Of a stretch of 64,000 nt of DNA, positions 17,705 through 27,808 are shown in pieces. Source of the stretch: Capnocytophaga sp. ARDL2. Lineage in GTDB: Bacteria > Bacteroidota > Bacteroidia > Flavobacteriales > Flavobacteriaceae. Location of the stretch: contig NZ_CP168034.1 of assembly GCF_041530365.1 (NCBI RefSeq), positions 1,116,001 to 1,180,000 of the forward strand. The letters run 5' to 3'. The translations under genes were made by a program, and so were the position numbers. The notes under the pieces are model-generated. The model had not been told where the DNA came from, did no database searches, and saw nothing but the letters and a program-made list of their open reading frames with translations. How positions within the stretch are numbered: position 1 is the stretch's first letter; every line of letters starts with the position of its first letter.

Positions 17705-19892
17705 ATGGAATTACAACAATTTCACTATGACAACAAAATAGTAAAGAAATTCCTCTATGCATCTATCCTCTTTGGGGTAGTGGGTATGGTAGTAGGTTTG
17801 CTACTGGCTTTGCTATTTATTTTTCCAAATATGACAGATGGAATCTCATGGTTGAGCTTCGGAAGATTACGTCCGTTGCACACCAATGCTGTGATTTTTG
17901 CGTTTGTGGGTAATGCAATTTTTGCGGGGGTATATTACTCTTTGCAACGCTTACTTAAAACGAGAATGTACAGCGACCTTTTGTCAAACATTAACTTCTG
18001 GGGATGGCAATTGATCATCGTTGCCGCAGCGGTTACGCTTCCTTTGGGTTATACAACTTCTAAAGAATATGCCGAACTCGAATGGCCAATCGATATTGCC
18101 ATTGCCGTAGTGTGGGTGGTATTTGGTTTGAATATGATTATGACAATACTAAACCGTAGAGTACGCCACATTTATGTTGCAATTTGGTTCTACTTGGCTA
18201 CTTTCGTTACAGTAGCGGTATTGCATATTTTCAACTCATTGGCATTACCAGTTACCTTCTTGAAATCATATTCTGCGTACGCAGGGGTACAAGATGCCTT
18301 GGTACAATGGTGGTACGGACACAATGCGGTGGCATTCTTCTTGACTACGCCGTTCTTGGGATTGATGTACTACTACTTGCCAAAAATCGCCAACAGACCG
18401 GTTTACTCATATAGATTGTCTATCATTCACTTTTGGTCGTTGATTTTCTTATATATTTGGGCTGGTCCATCACCACTTATTATATACATCATTGCCAGAT
18501 TGGGCTCAAAACTTAGGGGTAGTATTCTCTGTAATGTTGGTAGCTCCGTCTTGGGGAGGTATGATCAACGGTTTGTTGACATTGAGAGGTGCTTGGGACA
18601 AAGTAAGAATTGACCCTATTTTGAAATTCTTCGTAGTAGCAATTACTTGTTATGGTATGGCTACATTCGAAGGTCCAATGTTATCATTGAAAAATGTAAA
18701 TGCAATTGCTCACTATACTGACTGGATCGTAGCTCACGTACACGTTGGAGCACTTGGTTGGAACGGATTTATGACCTTTGCTTTGGTATATTGGTTAGTA
18801 CCAAGATTGACTAAAACAGAATTGTTTTCTGTAAAATTGGCAAACTTCCATTTCTGGATTGGTACATTAGGTATTATTTTGTATGCTATTCCATTGTATG
18901 TAGCGGGAGTAAACCAACACTTGATGTGGAAAGAGTTCAACCCAGATGGAACATTGCGTTATGGTAACTTCTTGGATACAGTAACTGCGATTATGCCTAT
19001 GTATTGGTTGCGTGCAATCGGAGGTACTTTGTATGTAATCGGAATGATTGTTTTAGTGTACAATGTAATCAAAACAGTAAAAGCAGGTCAATCAGTAGAG
19101 GACGAGTATGCAGAAGCCCCAGCATTAGCACCAATAGCTTCTCATCGTTTGAAAGGAGAAGGATTCCACCACTGGTTAGAAAGAAGACCAATCCAAATGA
19201 CAGTATTGGCTACCATTACGATTTTGATTGGTGGGGTTATTCAGATTGTGCCTACATTGGTAGTAGAATCAAATATACCAACAATCGAAAGTGTAAAACC
19301 ATATACACCACTTGAATTGGCAGGTAGAGATATCTACATCAGAGAGGGATGTGTGGGATGTCACTCACAAATGATTCGTCCATTCCGTTCAGAGGTAGAA
19401 AGATATGGAGAATATTCAAAATCAGGAGAGTTTGTTTACGACCGTCCATTCTTATGGGGTTCTAAGCGTACAGGTCCAGATTTGCATAGATTGGGAGGAA
19501 AATATTCAGACAACTGGCATTACAACCACATGTTAGACCCTCAATCAACATCACCAGGATCTATTATGCCAGCATACCAATGGTTGTTTGACAATAAAGC
19601 GATGGATTTCTCAGATATTCAAGATAAAATGGCTGTGTTGGTAAAATTGGGGGTACCTTATACAGACGAAGATATTGCTAACGCAGGTGTAAGTATTGCT
19701 ACTCAAGCAAAACAAATTGAGGAAAACTTGAAAAACGATCCTGACTTTGTAAGATCTTACGAAGGTTCTAAAAAAGCAGCAGCGGCTCAAGGAAAAGAAT
19801 TTGTTCCGATGAGTGATAGAGAAATTACAGCTTTGATTGCTTATTTACAAAGATTAGGTACAGATATTAAAGTAAAAACAGAGGTAAAGTAA
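17705..19892 (+). CDS. ccoN: Fused CcoN-CcoO cbb3 oxidase subunit, with an apparent one-base frameshift
   Basis: The first part has the CcoN haem and copper ligands: RPLHTNAV (low-spin haem), WWYGHNAVAFF (CuB), and after the break IVAHVHVGALGWNGF. The second part is CcoO with a c-type haem site CVGCHSQMIRPF and the late methionine ligand region. Such fusions are usual in Bacteroidota. At 18470 an extra T splits the frame: removing it turns GPSPLIIYIIARLG into GPHHLLYTSLPDWAQ, restoring the two CuB histidines and a 728-residue protein. As it stands the frame ends at 18613 and a second starts at 18492. This is probably a sequence error or a recent mutation. The enzyme is the inner-membrane high-affinity terminal oxidase. 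Confidence 0.92.
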
Positions 19893-19893
19893 T

Positions 19894-20085
19894 ATGCTCA
19901 AGTTTATAAAACACAATATGGAAACAATTGCTGGGATAGAAATTTTCCCAGTAATTGCTCTCTTGATCTTTTTCTTGTTTTTCGTAGGACTTACCATTTG
20001 GGTAATGACTTATAAAAAACAAACGATAGATGAATTGAGCAACATTCCATTAGAAAAAGAAAACGAAACTGAATTAAACGCATAA
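19894..20085 (+). CDS. ccoQ: CcoQ, small cbb3 oxidase subunit
   Basis: A protein of 63 residues with one membrane helix (IFPVIALLIFFLFFVGLTIW) preceded by a short amphipathic start and followed by a charged tail. CcoQ stabilises the cbb3 complex. It starts one base after the CcoNO stop and ends six bases before ccoP. Identification rests on position, size and topology more than on sequence. Confidence 0.85.
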   Translation: MLKFIKHNMETIAGIEIFPVIALLIFFLFFVGLTIWVMTYKKQTIDELSNIPLEKENETELNA

Positions 20086-20090
20086 TATAT

Positions 20091-21035
20091 ATGAAAAAGT
20101 ATTTTCCAGTATATGTAAGAGTACCCTTGTTGATAGCTTTGTTCTATGGACTAGTGGAATACTTTGTAGATTCGGGAGATCAACCTGCGATAGTAAAATT
20201 TCCTGAGTTATTGATTCTTATTGCCTTGTTTGTATTCGTGTTGATTGCAATCGAGATTACAGCATCGGCAAGTAAAAGCATTATGAACCAATTGATGTCT
20301 CCAGAGGAAAGAGCTGAAAGAGAGCGTTTGGAAAACTTGCCATTGTCTGAGCAAGTATGGTTCAAAAAAATGATGGCAAAATTGACGAAATCAAAATCTA
20401 TTGAGGATGAAAAATCAATTGAGCTTGACCACGATTATGATGGAATCAAAGAATTAGACAACGACTTACCGCCTTGGTGGGTATATTTGTTCTATGTAAC
20501 GATTATCTTTGGTGTGATTTACTTAGGTAAGTACCACTTGTTTGGAGGAGATAACCAATTGGTAGAGCTTGAAAAAGACATCGCAAAAGCTGAATTAGAA
20601 ATCGAAGAATACAAGAAGACAGCACCAGATTTGTTGACAGTAGAAAATGTGGTGTATTTGACAGAGGCAGCAGACTTAGCAGCTGGTAAAGCGATTTACG
20701 ACCAAAACTGTGTAGCGTGTCACGCGGTAGATGGTGGAGGAGGTATCGGTCCAAACTTGACAGATAACCATTGGATTTTGGGTGGAGATATCAAAGATAT
20801 TTTTACGACTATTTCAGAAGGAGGTAGAGACGGAAAAGGTATGGTGCCTTGGAAAGCTCAAATCAAACCTTCGGATATTCAAAAAGTTGCAAGTTATGTT
20901 AAAAGTTTAGTGGGAACTACTCCAGCCAATCCAAAAGCTGCAGAAGGAGATCTTCATGTAGAAGACACTTCGGTAACTGAGACAACTGAAGAAGCTCCAG
21001 CAACTGAACAACCAACAGAAGAAATAGCAAGCTAA
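20091..21035 (+). CDS. ccoP: CcoP, monohaem-type cytochrome c subunit of cbb3 oxidase
   Basis: A protein of 314 residues with two membrane segments (about 10-30 and 40-62), a linker, a third hydrophobic segment (WWVYLFYVTIIFGVIYLGKY, about 127-146), and one cytochrome c domain: CVACHAVDGGGGIGPNL and the distal methionine in KGMVPWK. Only one CxxCH is present, whereas proteobacterial CcoP has two. The C-terminus is rich in T, E, P and A (about 280-314) and probably disordered. It is the last gene of the operon; a terminator follows 44 bases later. Confidence 0.93.
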   Translation: MKKYFPVYVRVPLLIALFYGLVEYFVDSGDQPAIVKFPELLILIALFVFVLIAIEITASASKSIMNQLMSPEERAERERLENLPLSEQVWFKKMMAKLTKSKSIEDEKSIELDHDYDGIKELDNDLPPWWVYLFYVTIIFGVIYLGKYHLFGGDNQLVELEKDIAKAELEIEEYKKTAPDLLTVENVVYLTEAADLAAGKAIYDQNCVACHAVDGGGGIGPNLTDNHWILGGDIKDIFTTISEGGRDGKGMVPWKAQIKPSDIQKVASYVKSLVGTTPANPKAAEGDLHVEDTSVTETTEEAPATEQPTEEIAS

Positions 21036-21078
21036 AGATAAAAATTCCATATCCTATAAAGGGTTTTAGTTTTATTTC

Positions 21079-21111
21079 AAGCCGCAACCCATAAAGTTGT
21101 GGCTTTTTTTA
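21079..21111 (+). terminator. Terminator of the ccoS-NO-Q-P operon
   Basis: Stem AGCCGCAAC / GTTGTGGCT (one G-T pair) with a CCATAAA loop and a T7 run. Confidence 0.82.
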
Positions 21112-21426
21112 GTATAATAGATTAATTATTTTTTTTATAATTATTTTATTTTCTAACGCAGATGAAAAATGATTTTTTTCTTTGTACTGACTTAGTTATC
21201 GCATAAAATGTGTCCTAGAAATCAATTCTAAAGATTGTTTGTCATTTCGATAAACTGAAAATATTTTATGATAATGATTGGAAATTTTTATATTGTCAGT
21301 GGAACAAGAAAATTTTAAAGCTATCTTCTTTTTTTAAGTTAAAGTTGAATATTTTTTTGATAATGTTTTGTTATAAATATAGAAATTTGTATATTTGCTA
21401 ATAATAACTAATGAAATTATAAATCT
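21112..21426. other. AT-rich gap without a gene
   Basis: I see no open frame with coding character, no strong palindrome and no full TTTG/TAnnTTTG promoter. It precedes a decayed lipoprotein gene and may hold its weakened promoter. Confidence 0.4.
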
Positions 21427-21912
21427 ATGAAAGTATTAAAATTTATTTTAGGAATGGTAATTTCATTTGCATTAATCAATTCATGTAATGAAAATGAAGA
21501 AAAGTATGATTCATTGAATATTGAATAAACAGAGTCGACACTTTATTAGGTACAATCTTCAAGATTATGTTATGCTGATTGTATTTTTAATGATTGTGAG
21601 GTTTATTATTGTGATCCAGGTGACTCCCCTTATTGTCGATGTTCTTGGGGATTTGCAGAGTGTGGATGTACAAATAATAAAGGTGGTATTAAATCTCCGT
21701 CAATTATACAGCAATATAGATTGTCTAGTTATAAAACATTTTTAAGGGAGAATAATTTAAATACAATTAACGCTTCCGTAAATGAATTGCATGAGGCTAT
21801 GACTAACAATGGTGTTGATAAATATCATAGAGAACTAGAAGTCTATAAAAATAAAATAGAAAATTTATCTTACAGTGATAAGATGTTGATTATTAATTGG
21901 TTCTATAACTAA
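21427..21912 (+). pseudogene. Cysteine-rich lipoprotein gene with two in-frame stops
   Basis: From the ATG at 21427 the frame encodes a lipoprotein start (MKVLKFILGMVISFALINSC) and runs 33 codons to TAA at 21526-21528. Seven codons on, a TAG lies at 21547-21549. The same frame then continues to 21912 with a strongly patterned sequence: CYADCIFNDCEVYYCDPGD, YCRCSWGFAECGCTNN, and a helical C-terminus (LRENNLNTINASVNELHEAM). Nine cysteines in about 40 residues recall the eight-cysteine lipoprotein at 15857, though with the cysteine block before rather than after the helical part. Base composition is lower in GC than the oxidase genes. Both stops are TAA or TAG, so selenocysteine does not explain them. 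A decayed copy is the simplest view. Confidence 0.7.
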
Positions 21913-21920
21913 AAAAATAA

Positions 21921-22346
21921 ATGAAAAAAACATATTTTTTTCTTGTAGGGTTATTTATTTTACTATTTCTTTTTTTATGCACAGTTTCTATTTCTAATGT
22001 GACTGCAAATTCTATGTTTGGAACATTTTGCCAAGAATGTAAAATTTTTCAAACAGTATCAGGTGGTTCTTATTATGGTTTTGGATTTGGAAAGTGTAAT
22101 GACCAGGTAGGTAAAATGAACAATCAAATTGATTTTAAAATGATTGAAAATTACATAGATTTTTTAGATAAAAATAGTTTTTCTTCATTGAGTAAAATTA
22201 CGAATGATTTAATGATTCAACTTTTGTCTGAAAATTACGAATCTTATCATTTGTTGTTAAATGATTACAAACAACAAATTGATTTACTTACTATTGACGA
22301 ACAAAAAGTTATAGAAAGTTATTTTGTGAAATTTAAAAAAAAATAG
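21921..22346 (+). CDS. Exported hypothetical protein with N-terminal cysteine motif
   Basis: A protein of 141 residues with a hydrophobic N-terminus (about 4-24, containing a cysteine) that could be a signal anchor or signal peptide. A short region with CQECKIFQ, a glycine/tyrosine stretch GGSYYGFGFGKC and then a helical C-terminal half follow. The helical part ends with DEQKVIESYFVK, similar in style to the end of the broken gene just before it (SDKMLIINWF). It starts eight bases after that gene, so the two probably form one unit. Three mature cysteines are too few for a four-disulfide peptide. Function unknown; it may be a partner or a relative of the cysteine-rich protein. Confidence 0.6.
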   Translation: MKKTYFFLVGLFILLFLFLCTVSISNVTANSMFGTFCQECKIFQTVSGGSYYGFGFGKCNDQVGKMNNQIDFKMIENYIDFLDKNSFSSLSKITNDLMIQLLSENYESYHLLLNDYKQQIDLLTIDEQKVIESYFVKFKKK

Positions 22347-22375
22347 AGGCTGTATGATTTTACAGTCTCTATTTT
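22341..22375 (+). terminator. Terminator before ccoG
   Basis: Stem TAGAG-CTGTA / TACAG-CTCTA with an internal G/T mismatch, TGATTTT loop and T-rich end. It overlaps the stop of the preceding gene. Confidence 0.75.
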
Positions 22376-22461
22376 ATTAATTAATAGTTCTATAAAAGTT
22401 AACAAACTTCTAATGAACTCCTAATAAACTAACAAACAAAAACAACAAACAACAACAATTT

Positions 22462-23883
22462 ATGAGCAGTTTCGAAAACGAAAGCTTTAGAGATTCCATA
22501 GGAACGATTGACAAAGACGGTAAACGCGTATGGATGTTTCCCAAAAAGCCAGTAGGGAAATATTACGACAAAAGAAAATTGGTGAGTTATATACTTCTAG
22601 TAGTATTGGTAGCTTCGCCGTTTATCAAAATCAATGGAAATCAATTATTTCTATTCAATCTAATCGACCGAAAATTCAATATTTTTTCATTGCCTTTTTG
22701 GCCTCAAGATTTTTACTTGATGGTGATTTCGATGGTGATAGGTGTATTGTTTGTCGCCTTGTTTACAGTGGCATTTGGTCGTATATTTTGTGGATGGATC
22801 TGTCCGCAAACGATTTTTATGGAAATGGTTTTCCGTCGTATCGAATACTGGATTGATGGAGATCGTGGAGCTCAAATCAAATTGGCAAAACAACCATGGA
22901 ACGCCGAAAAAATCAGAAAAAGATTTTTGAAATGGGTTATTTTTTACTTGATTTCTTTTGGGATTGCTAATGTGTTTTTGGCTTATTTATTGGGAAGTGA
23001 TCGCATTTATCAATTGGTAACGCATAGTCCACTCGACAATCTTTCTACTTTTATTGCCTTGGTAATATTTTCATTCATTTTTTATTTTATCTTTACCTGG
23101 TTTAGAGAGCAGGTGTGTATTATAGCTTGTCCTTACGGAAGATTGCAAGGGGTATTGCTCGACAACAAATCGGTAATCGTGGCTTATGACTACAAGCGAG
23201 GTGAAAAAGAAAAGGGTAGAGCCAAGTTCAACAAAAAAGTGGATAGAGCCACTACAGGACAAGGAGATTGTATCGACTGTGCTCAATGTGTGCATGTCTG
23301 TCCTACGGGAATCGACATCCGAAACGGTACGCAGCTCGAGTGTGTAAACTGTACAGCTTGTATGGATGCCTGTGATGCGATGATGCGTGCAGTAAATTTA
23401 CCAGAGGGATTGATTCGCTATGCCTCTGAATCTGAAATCGCCGAAAACAAACCGTTTGAATTTACTGCTCGTATGAAAGGTTATGCAGCCGTTTTGTTTA
23501 TTTTGATAGGTGTTTTGATTGGAATGTTGTTTTTACGAAGCGAATTGGAAACAAAAATTCGTAAAATTCCAGGTCAAACATACGAAAGGGTAGAAGACAA
23601 GATTTCAAATGTATTTACCTATTCTATTACCAACAAAACCAATGGAGATTATCAAAATGTAACTTTCAAATTGGTTGAACCAGTAGGAGAATTGGAAGTA
23701 GTAGGAAATCCTAAAATTGCTGTAAAACCTGGAGATCAAGCAACAGGTACATTTTTCATCCGTATCAAAGAACAAGAATTGAAAGGAGAATATAAGGTGG
23801 AAGTGAAAATCGAAGTATATGATGGAGATAAATTGATCGACAAAACCTCGACTTCGTTTTTAGGGCCAAAATCATTAATTTAA
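22462..23883 (+). CDS. ccoG: CcoG, cbb3 oxidase copper-reductase assembly factor
   Basis: A protein of 473 residues with about five membrane helices, the conserved FGRIFCGWICPQTIFMEMVF region, CPYGRLQG, and a double 4Fe-4S ferredoxin block: CIDCAQCVHVCPTG and CVNCTACMDACD. The C-terminal 120 residues form a periplasmic Ig-like domain. CcoG (FixG/RdxA) is reported to reduce Cu(II) for insertion into cbb3 oxidase. It starts a three-gene unit with ccoH and a TauE/SafE-type gene. No Fnr-type palindrome was found in its upstream region. Confidence 0.95.
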   Translation: MSSFENESFRDSIGTIDKDGKRVWMFPKKPVGKYYDKRKLVSYILLVVLVASPFIKINGNQLFLFNLIDRKFNIFSLPFWPQDFYLMVISMVIGVLFVALFTVAFGRIFCGWICPQTIFMEMVFRRIEYWIDGDRGAQIKLAKQPWNAEKIRKRFLKWVIFYLISFGIANVFLAYLLGSDRIYQLVTHSPLDNLSTFIALVIFSFIFYFIFTWFREQVCIIACPYGRLQGVLLDNKSVIVAYDYKRGEKEKGRAKFNKKVDRATTGQGDCIDCAQCVHVCPTGIDIRNGTQLECVNCTACMDACDAMMRAVNLPEGLIRYASESEIAENKPFEFTARMKGYAAVLFILIGVLIGMLFLRSELETKIRKIPGQTYERVEDKISNVFTYSITNKTNGDYQNVTFKLVEPVGELEVVGNPKIAVKPGDQATGTFFIRIKEQELKGEYKVEVKIEVYDGDKLIDKTSTSFLGPKSLI

Positions 23884-23895
23884 TAAGTTGAAAAT

Positions 23896-24345
23896 ATGAA
23901 ATGGAATTGGGGAACGGGATTGGTAGTAGGAATGCTTGCCTTTATGATTTTTATTTTGCAATATGTCATCAGAGTACAAGTAAATCCCGATTATGATAAC
24001 GAATTGCAATTGAAAGATTATTATCAAGAAGAGGTAAATATTGATAAAAATCACCGAGCACAACAAAATGCCAACGAATTGGGAAGTGCTTTTTCGATAG
24101 CTAAGAATCAAGACGGAATTGTGATTTCTTTTCCAGAAACGATGGAAAAGTCTCAGGTTGTAGGTCAAGTGAAATTGTATCGTCCGTCCAATCAAAAGTT
24201 GGATACACAAGTAACGATTTCTCTCAAAGATTCGTATGAAATGTTGTTGCCAAAAGAGCAATTACAAAGTGGAAAATGGGAAATTTCGGTTTCGTTTTCA
24301 TACCAAGGAAAAGAGTATTTAAAGAAAATTGAAATTGTACTATGA
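23896..24345 (+). CDS. ccoH: CcoH (FixH-like) cbb3 oxidase assembly protein
   Basis: A protein of 149 residues with one N-terminal membrane helix (GTGLVVGMLAFMIFILQYVI) followed by a soluble periplasmic domain containing YQEEVNIDKN, QDGIVISFP and WEISVSFSYQGKEY, the FixH pattern. It stabilises the early cbb3 assembly. It begins 12 bases after ccoG, and its stop overlaps the ATG of the next gene by four bases. Confidence 0.9.
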   Translation: MKWNWGTGLVVGMLAFMIFILQYVIRVQVNPDYDNELQLKDYYQEEVNIDKNHRAQQNANELGSAFSIAKNQDGIVISFPETMEKSQVVGQVKLYRPSNQKLDTQVTISLKDSYEMLLPKEQLQSGKWEISVSFSYQGKEYLKKIEIVL

Positions 24346-25037
24346 TAGCACCCTTATTGTTGGGATTATTGAGTAGTTTACACTGTTTAGGTATGTGTGG
24401 GCCTATCGCTTTGGCGTTGCCCATACATACCTTTTCGTTTACTCGCAAGACCTCGTCGATTGTTTTGTATCACTTAGGACGAATCTCGGTTTATAGTCTG
24501 ATAGGGTTGCTTTTTGGAACCCTTGGTCGAACACTTTTTATTGCGGGATTTCAGCAGAAATTATCCATAATTTTAGGTGTGGTGTTGATATTTTCCGTAG
24601 TGTTTTTCAACAAAAAAATGTTTCAGTTGAGTTTGTTTACCAAAACTTTGCTGTTTACCAAAATCCGAGGAAATTTTACAAAATATTTTCAACAAAAAAC
24701 ACCCATTTCTTTTTTGGTAATCGGTATGCTCAACGGATTATTGCCTTGTGCGATGGTTTATATGGCATTGTTTGGAGCCTTGTCCACCCAAGGTGTGTGG
24801 GAAGGAGCGTTTTTTATGTTTTGCTTTGGCTTAGGAACCATTCCATTGATGACAACAATCGTTTGGGTAGGTCAGTGGGTGAGTCAATCCATGCGTCAAA
24901 AACTATTGAAATTTGTTCCCATATTGTTAGTTTTGATGGGGATTTTACTCATTTTACGCGGTATGGATTTAGACATTCCCTACATTTCACCAAGTACCTT
25001 ACAATTGTTTATCACTGCCAATCCGCAGTGTTATTAG
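24342..25037 (+). CDS. Sulfite exporter TauE/SafE-family membrane protein (cbb3-linked)
   Basis: A protein of 231 residues with about six membrane helices and the motif LHCLGMCGPIALA at the start of the first, with a mirrored GLLPCAMVYMAL in the middle, each holding a conserved cysteine. Members of this family sit next to ccoGHI in many Bacteroidota and are thought to help metal handling for the oxidase; transport of sulfite is not shown for them. It overlaps ccoH by four bases. A hairpin follows. Confidence 0.85.
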   Translation: MIAPLLLGLLSSLHCLGMCGPIALALPIHTFSFTRKTSSIVLYHLGRISVYSLIGLLFGTLGRTLFIAGFQQKLSIILGVVLIFSVVFFNKKMFQLSLFTKTLLFTKIRGNFTKYFQQKTPISFLVIGMLNGLLPCAMVYMALFGALSTQGVWEGAFFMFCFGLGTIPLMTTIVWVGQWVSQSMRQKLLKFVPILLVLMGILLILRGMDLDIPYISPSTLQLFITANPQCY

Positions 25038-25053
25038 ACCGAAGAAAAATAAA

Positions 25054-25085
25054 GCAGGCTGCCCGAAAGGACAGCCTGTATTTGT
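25054..25085. terminator. Bidirectional terminator
   Basis: Long stem AGGCTGCCC / GGACAGCCT with a GAAA loop between the convergent TauE/SafE-type gene and asnS. Confidence 0.8.
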
Positions 25086-25101
25086 ATAAGTTGTATAGAT
25101 G

Positions 25102-26538
25102 TTAAAACTCAGCGTTTTGTGGGTATCTTGGGAAAGGAATCACATCACGGATATTGGTCATACCAGTTACGAATAATACCAAGCGTTCAAATCCTAATCC
25201 AAAGCCTGAGTGTACACACGACCCAAATCTACGAGTGTCTAAATACCACCACATTTCTTCTTCAGGAATGTTTAGAGCTTTCATTTTTTCGACCAACACA
25301 TCGTAGCGTTCTTCTCTTTGTGAACCTCCAACGATTTCTCCAATTCCTGGGAATAAAATATCCATAGCACGAACCGTTTTTTCGTCTTTGTTTAAACGCA
25401 TATAAAACGCTTTGATTTTTGCTGGATAATCAAACAAAATTACAGGACATTTAAAGTGTTTTTCTACCAAATAACGCTCGTGTTCTGATTGCAAATCAGC
25501 TCCCCACTCATCGATAAGGTATTGGAATTTTTTGTTTTTGTTTGGTTTTGAATTTTTCAAAATATCAATCGCTTCTGTATAAGAAACGCGTTTGAAATTG
25601 TTGTCTAAAACAAAACGCAATTTATCTATCAACGACATTTCCGAACGCTCGGCTTGAGGTTTCGATTTTTCTTCATCCAACAAGCGTTGTTCGAGTAATT
25701 TCAAATCGTCTTCACATTTTTCCAATGTGTATTTGATGACAAATTTGATGAAGTCTTCTGCCAAATCCATGTTTCCGTCCAAATCCAAAAACGCAATCTC
25801 TGGCTCTATCATCCAAAACTCTGCTAAGTGACGAGAAGTATTAGAATTTTCCGCACGGAATGTAGGACCAAAAGTGTAAATAGAACCCAATCCCATAGCA
25901 TAAGTTTCGCCTTCCAATTGTCCAGAAACCGTCAAGTTGGTTGGTTTACCAAAGAAATCCTCTTTGTAATTGATGCTTCCGTCTTCGTTTCTTGGAGCCG
26001 AACCGTCGATTGGCAACGAAGTTACTTGAAACATTTCACCCGCACCTTCGGCATCCGAACCTGTGATAATTGGCGTGTTTACATAAAAGAAACCATTGTC
26101 TTGGAAATATTTATGTACGGCATACGCCAATGTACTTCTTATACGCATAATCGCTCCAAACATATTGGTACGAATACGCAAATGAGCATTTTCTCTCAAA
26201 AACTCTAATGAATGTTTTTTCGGTTGAATAGGATATTTCTCAGGGTCAGAATCTCCTAAGATTTCTAAGTTAAAAACTTGAATTTCGTATTTTTGACCTT
26301 TACCTTGACTTTCAACTAAAACACCTTGCACCATAATGGCAGCTCCCGTGGTTACTCTTTTGATTGTTTCTTCAGGAAAAGCGTCCAACTCCAATACACA
26401 TTGAATATTCTGCAAAGTAGAACCGTCGTTTAATGCGATAAATTGGTTGTTTCTAAAAGTGCGAACCCAACCTTTGGCAGTTACTTCTTGCAAAAGTAAA
26501 TTGCCAGAAAGTAAATCAATTATTTTTGTATGTTTCAT
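25102..26538 (-). CDS. asnS: Asparaginyl-tRNA synthetase
   Basis: A protein of 478 residues, full length. The N-terminal OB-fold (about 15-105) has [10 protein letters not shown]. The class II catalytic core follows, with [21 protein letters not shown], the motif 2 region [26 protein letters not shown], and motif 3 [16 protein letters not shown] near the C-terminus. It charges tRNA-Asn in the cytoplasm. It is transcribed alone on the minus strand, with a promoter element 31 bases before the ATG. Confidence 0.98.
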   Translation of the reverse strand: MKHTKIIDLLSGNLLLQEVTAKGWVRTFRNNQFIALNDGSTLQNIQCVLELDAFPEETIKRVTTGAAIMVQGVLVESQGKGQKYEIQVFNLEILGDSDPEKYPIQPKKHSLEFLRENAHLRIRTNMFGAIMRIRSTLAYAVHKYFQDNGFFYVNTPIITGSDAEGAGEMFQVTSLPIDGSAPRNEDGSINYKEDFFGKPTNLTVSGQLEGETYAMGLGSIYTFGPTFRAENSNTSRHLAEFWMIEPEIAFLDLDGNMDLAEDFIKFVIKYTLEKCEDDLKLLEQRLLDEEKSKPQAERSEMSLIDKLRFVLDNNFKRVSYTEAIDILKNSKPNKNKKFQYLIDEWGADLQSEHERYLVEKHFKCPVILFDYPAKIKAFYMRLNKDEKTVRAMDILFPGIGEIVGGSQREERYDVLVEKMKALNIPEEEMWWYLDTRRFGSCVHSGFGLGFERLVLFVTGMTNIRDVIPFPRYPQNAEF

Positions 26539-26568
26539 ATACTAACTATTCATAAAAATAAAGAATTG

Positions 26569-26576
26569 CAAAAGTA
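26569..26576 (-). promoter_or_regulatory. -7 promoter element of asnS
   Basis: TACTTTTG on the minus strand is a full match to TAnnTTTG. The expected -33 position holds a T-run instead of TTTG. Confidence 0.55.
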
Positions 26577-26608
26577 CAATTTTATTTAATAAAGAAAAAA
26601 AATATTCA

Positions 26609-27808
26609 TTAATTCAACTTCCATTTTTTTAATATTTTCCAAAATCCAATAATGGTAATTAGACATACCATACTATTGACAATCCACAAGGTAGAATAAT
26701 TAAATTTTTCGATAATCCAAGTACCAACAATAGGAGAAAAAATCAATGCACTTGCGTATGATATTCCATTGATTCCCATGTATCTACCCCTGTTTTTAGG
26801 CGTAGAACGATGTACTGCTACAGTTGATGTCAAAGGCATCACGAGAATTTCGGAAATAGATAATAAAAAGAGTGAAAAATATAAGATGTATATATCGCTT
26901 GAAATGAGTAAAGTAGCATAAGCTAAAGCACAAAACACCATTCCGATAATAAGGTTGCTCAAAATACTAAATTTTTTCTCGGCAATATGTATGATAAACA
27001 TTTCTAATGAAAATACAATCAACCCGTTAAATCCCATTAATACACCAATTTGGTTTTCTTTCAGTAATGCAACATTTTTATAAAACATAGGTAGGGTGTT
27101 GAGAATTTGAAAGAAACAAAATCCAAACAGTCCAACAAAAAGACTAAACACTAAAAACTCGTAATCTTTAAATTTCACAGGTTCTTTAGCAGTTTCCATT
27201 TCGTTTTTATGCAAAGCATTTGTCGTACGATTATTGAAATACCACCAAAACAAAACTCCTGCAATCAATGACATAAAAGCATTGGTAAAAAACAATAATT
27301 GATACGAAATCATCGCTAAAAATCCACCTAAGGCAGGACCAACGGAATAACCTAAATTGAGGGCCATTCTGTTGAGAGAAAAGGCTTTGGTAAGGTTTTC
27401 AGGTTTTGCATATTTTGCAACCGATACACTGTTAGCGGGTCGAAATAGTTCTTTGGTTGTACTTGTTACTAAAACTCCCAAACACAATAATTCAAAATTT
27501 TTGATAAAAGCCAAAGAAACATAAAATGGTATTACACAGAAAAGACTGAAAACTTGAACTTTATATGACCCCAATTTGTCAGTGAGTTTTCCTCCATATA
27601 ATCCACCGATGATACCACCTAATCCAAATAAACCTAAAACGATTCCTTTTCTCACATCGTTAAAAGCCAATTCTTCTTCCATGTAAATAGCCATAAAAGG
27701 TAAAATCATCGCACCACTTTGATTTATAAACATGACCAATGCGAGCATCCAAGTATTAGTTGAAAGACCTTTGTACGAAGCGATGTAATTTTGCCAAAAT
27801 TGTCTCAT
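26609..27808 (-). CDS. MFS transporter (drug-efflux type)
   Basis: A protein of 399 residues with 12 predicted membrane helices. The A-type loop GGLYGGKLTDKLGSYKVQ between helices 2 and 3 carries the GxLaDrxG motif of the family, and LNLGYSVGPALGGFLA in helix 5 resembles the antiporter motif C. This places it with multidrug or small-molecule exporters of the inner membrane. The substrate is unknown. A -7-like element TAATTTTG lies at 27837-27844. Confidence 0.88.
   Translation of the reverse strand: MRQFWQNYIASYKGLSTNTWMLALVMFINQSGAMILPFMAIYMEEELAFNDVRKGIVLGLFGLGGIIGGLYGGKLTDKLGSYKVQVFSLFCVIPFYVSLAFIKNFELLCLGVLVTSTTKELFRPANSVSVAKYAKPENLTKAFSLNRMALNLGYSVGPALGGFLAMISYQLLFFTNAFMSLIAGVLFWWYFNNRTTNALHKNEMETAKEPVKFKDYEFLVFSLFVGLFGFCFFQILNTLPMFYKNVALLKENQIGVLMGFNGLIVFSLEMFIIHIAEKKFSILSNLIIGMVFCALAYATLLISSDIYILYFSLFLLSISEILVMPLTSTVAVHRSTPKNRGRYMGINGISYASALIFSPIVGTWIIEKFNYSTLWIVNSMVCLITIIGFWKILKKWKLN

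Noticed and set aside
21526..21549. Stop codon read-through or selenocysteine in the cysteine-rich lipoprotein
   Set aside because: The stops are TAA and TAG, not TGA, and no read-through context or hairpin was seen.
21521..21745. A 74-codon plus-strand frame starting TTG AAT AAA
   Set aside because: It overlaps the cysteine-rich frame and shows none of its pattern; the cysteine-rich frame with two stops explains the region better.
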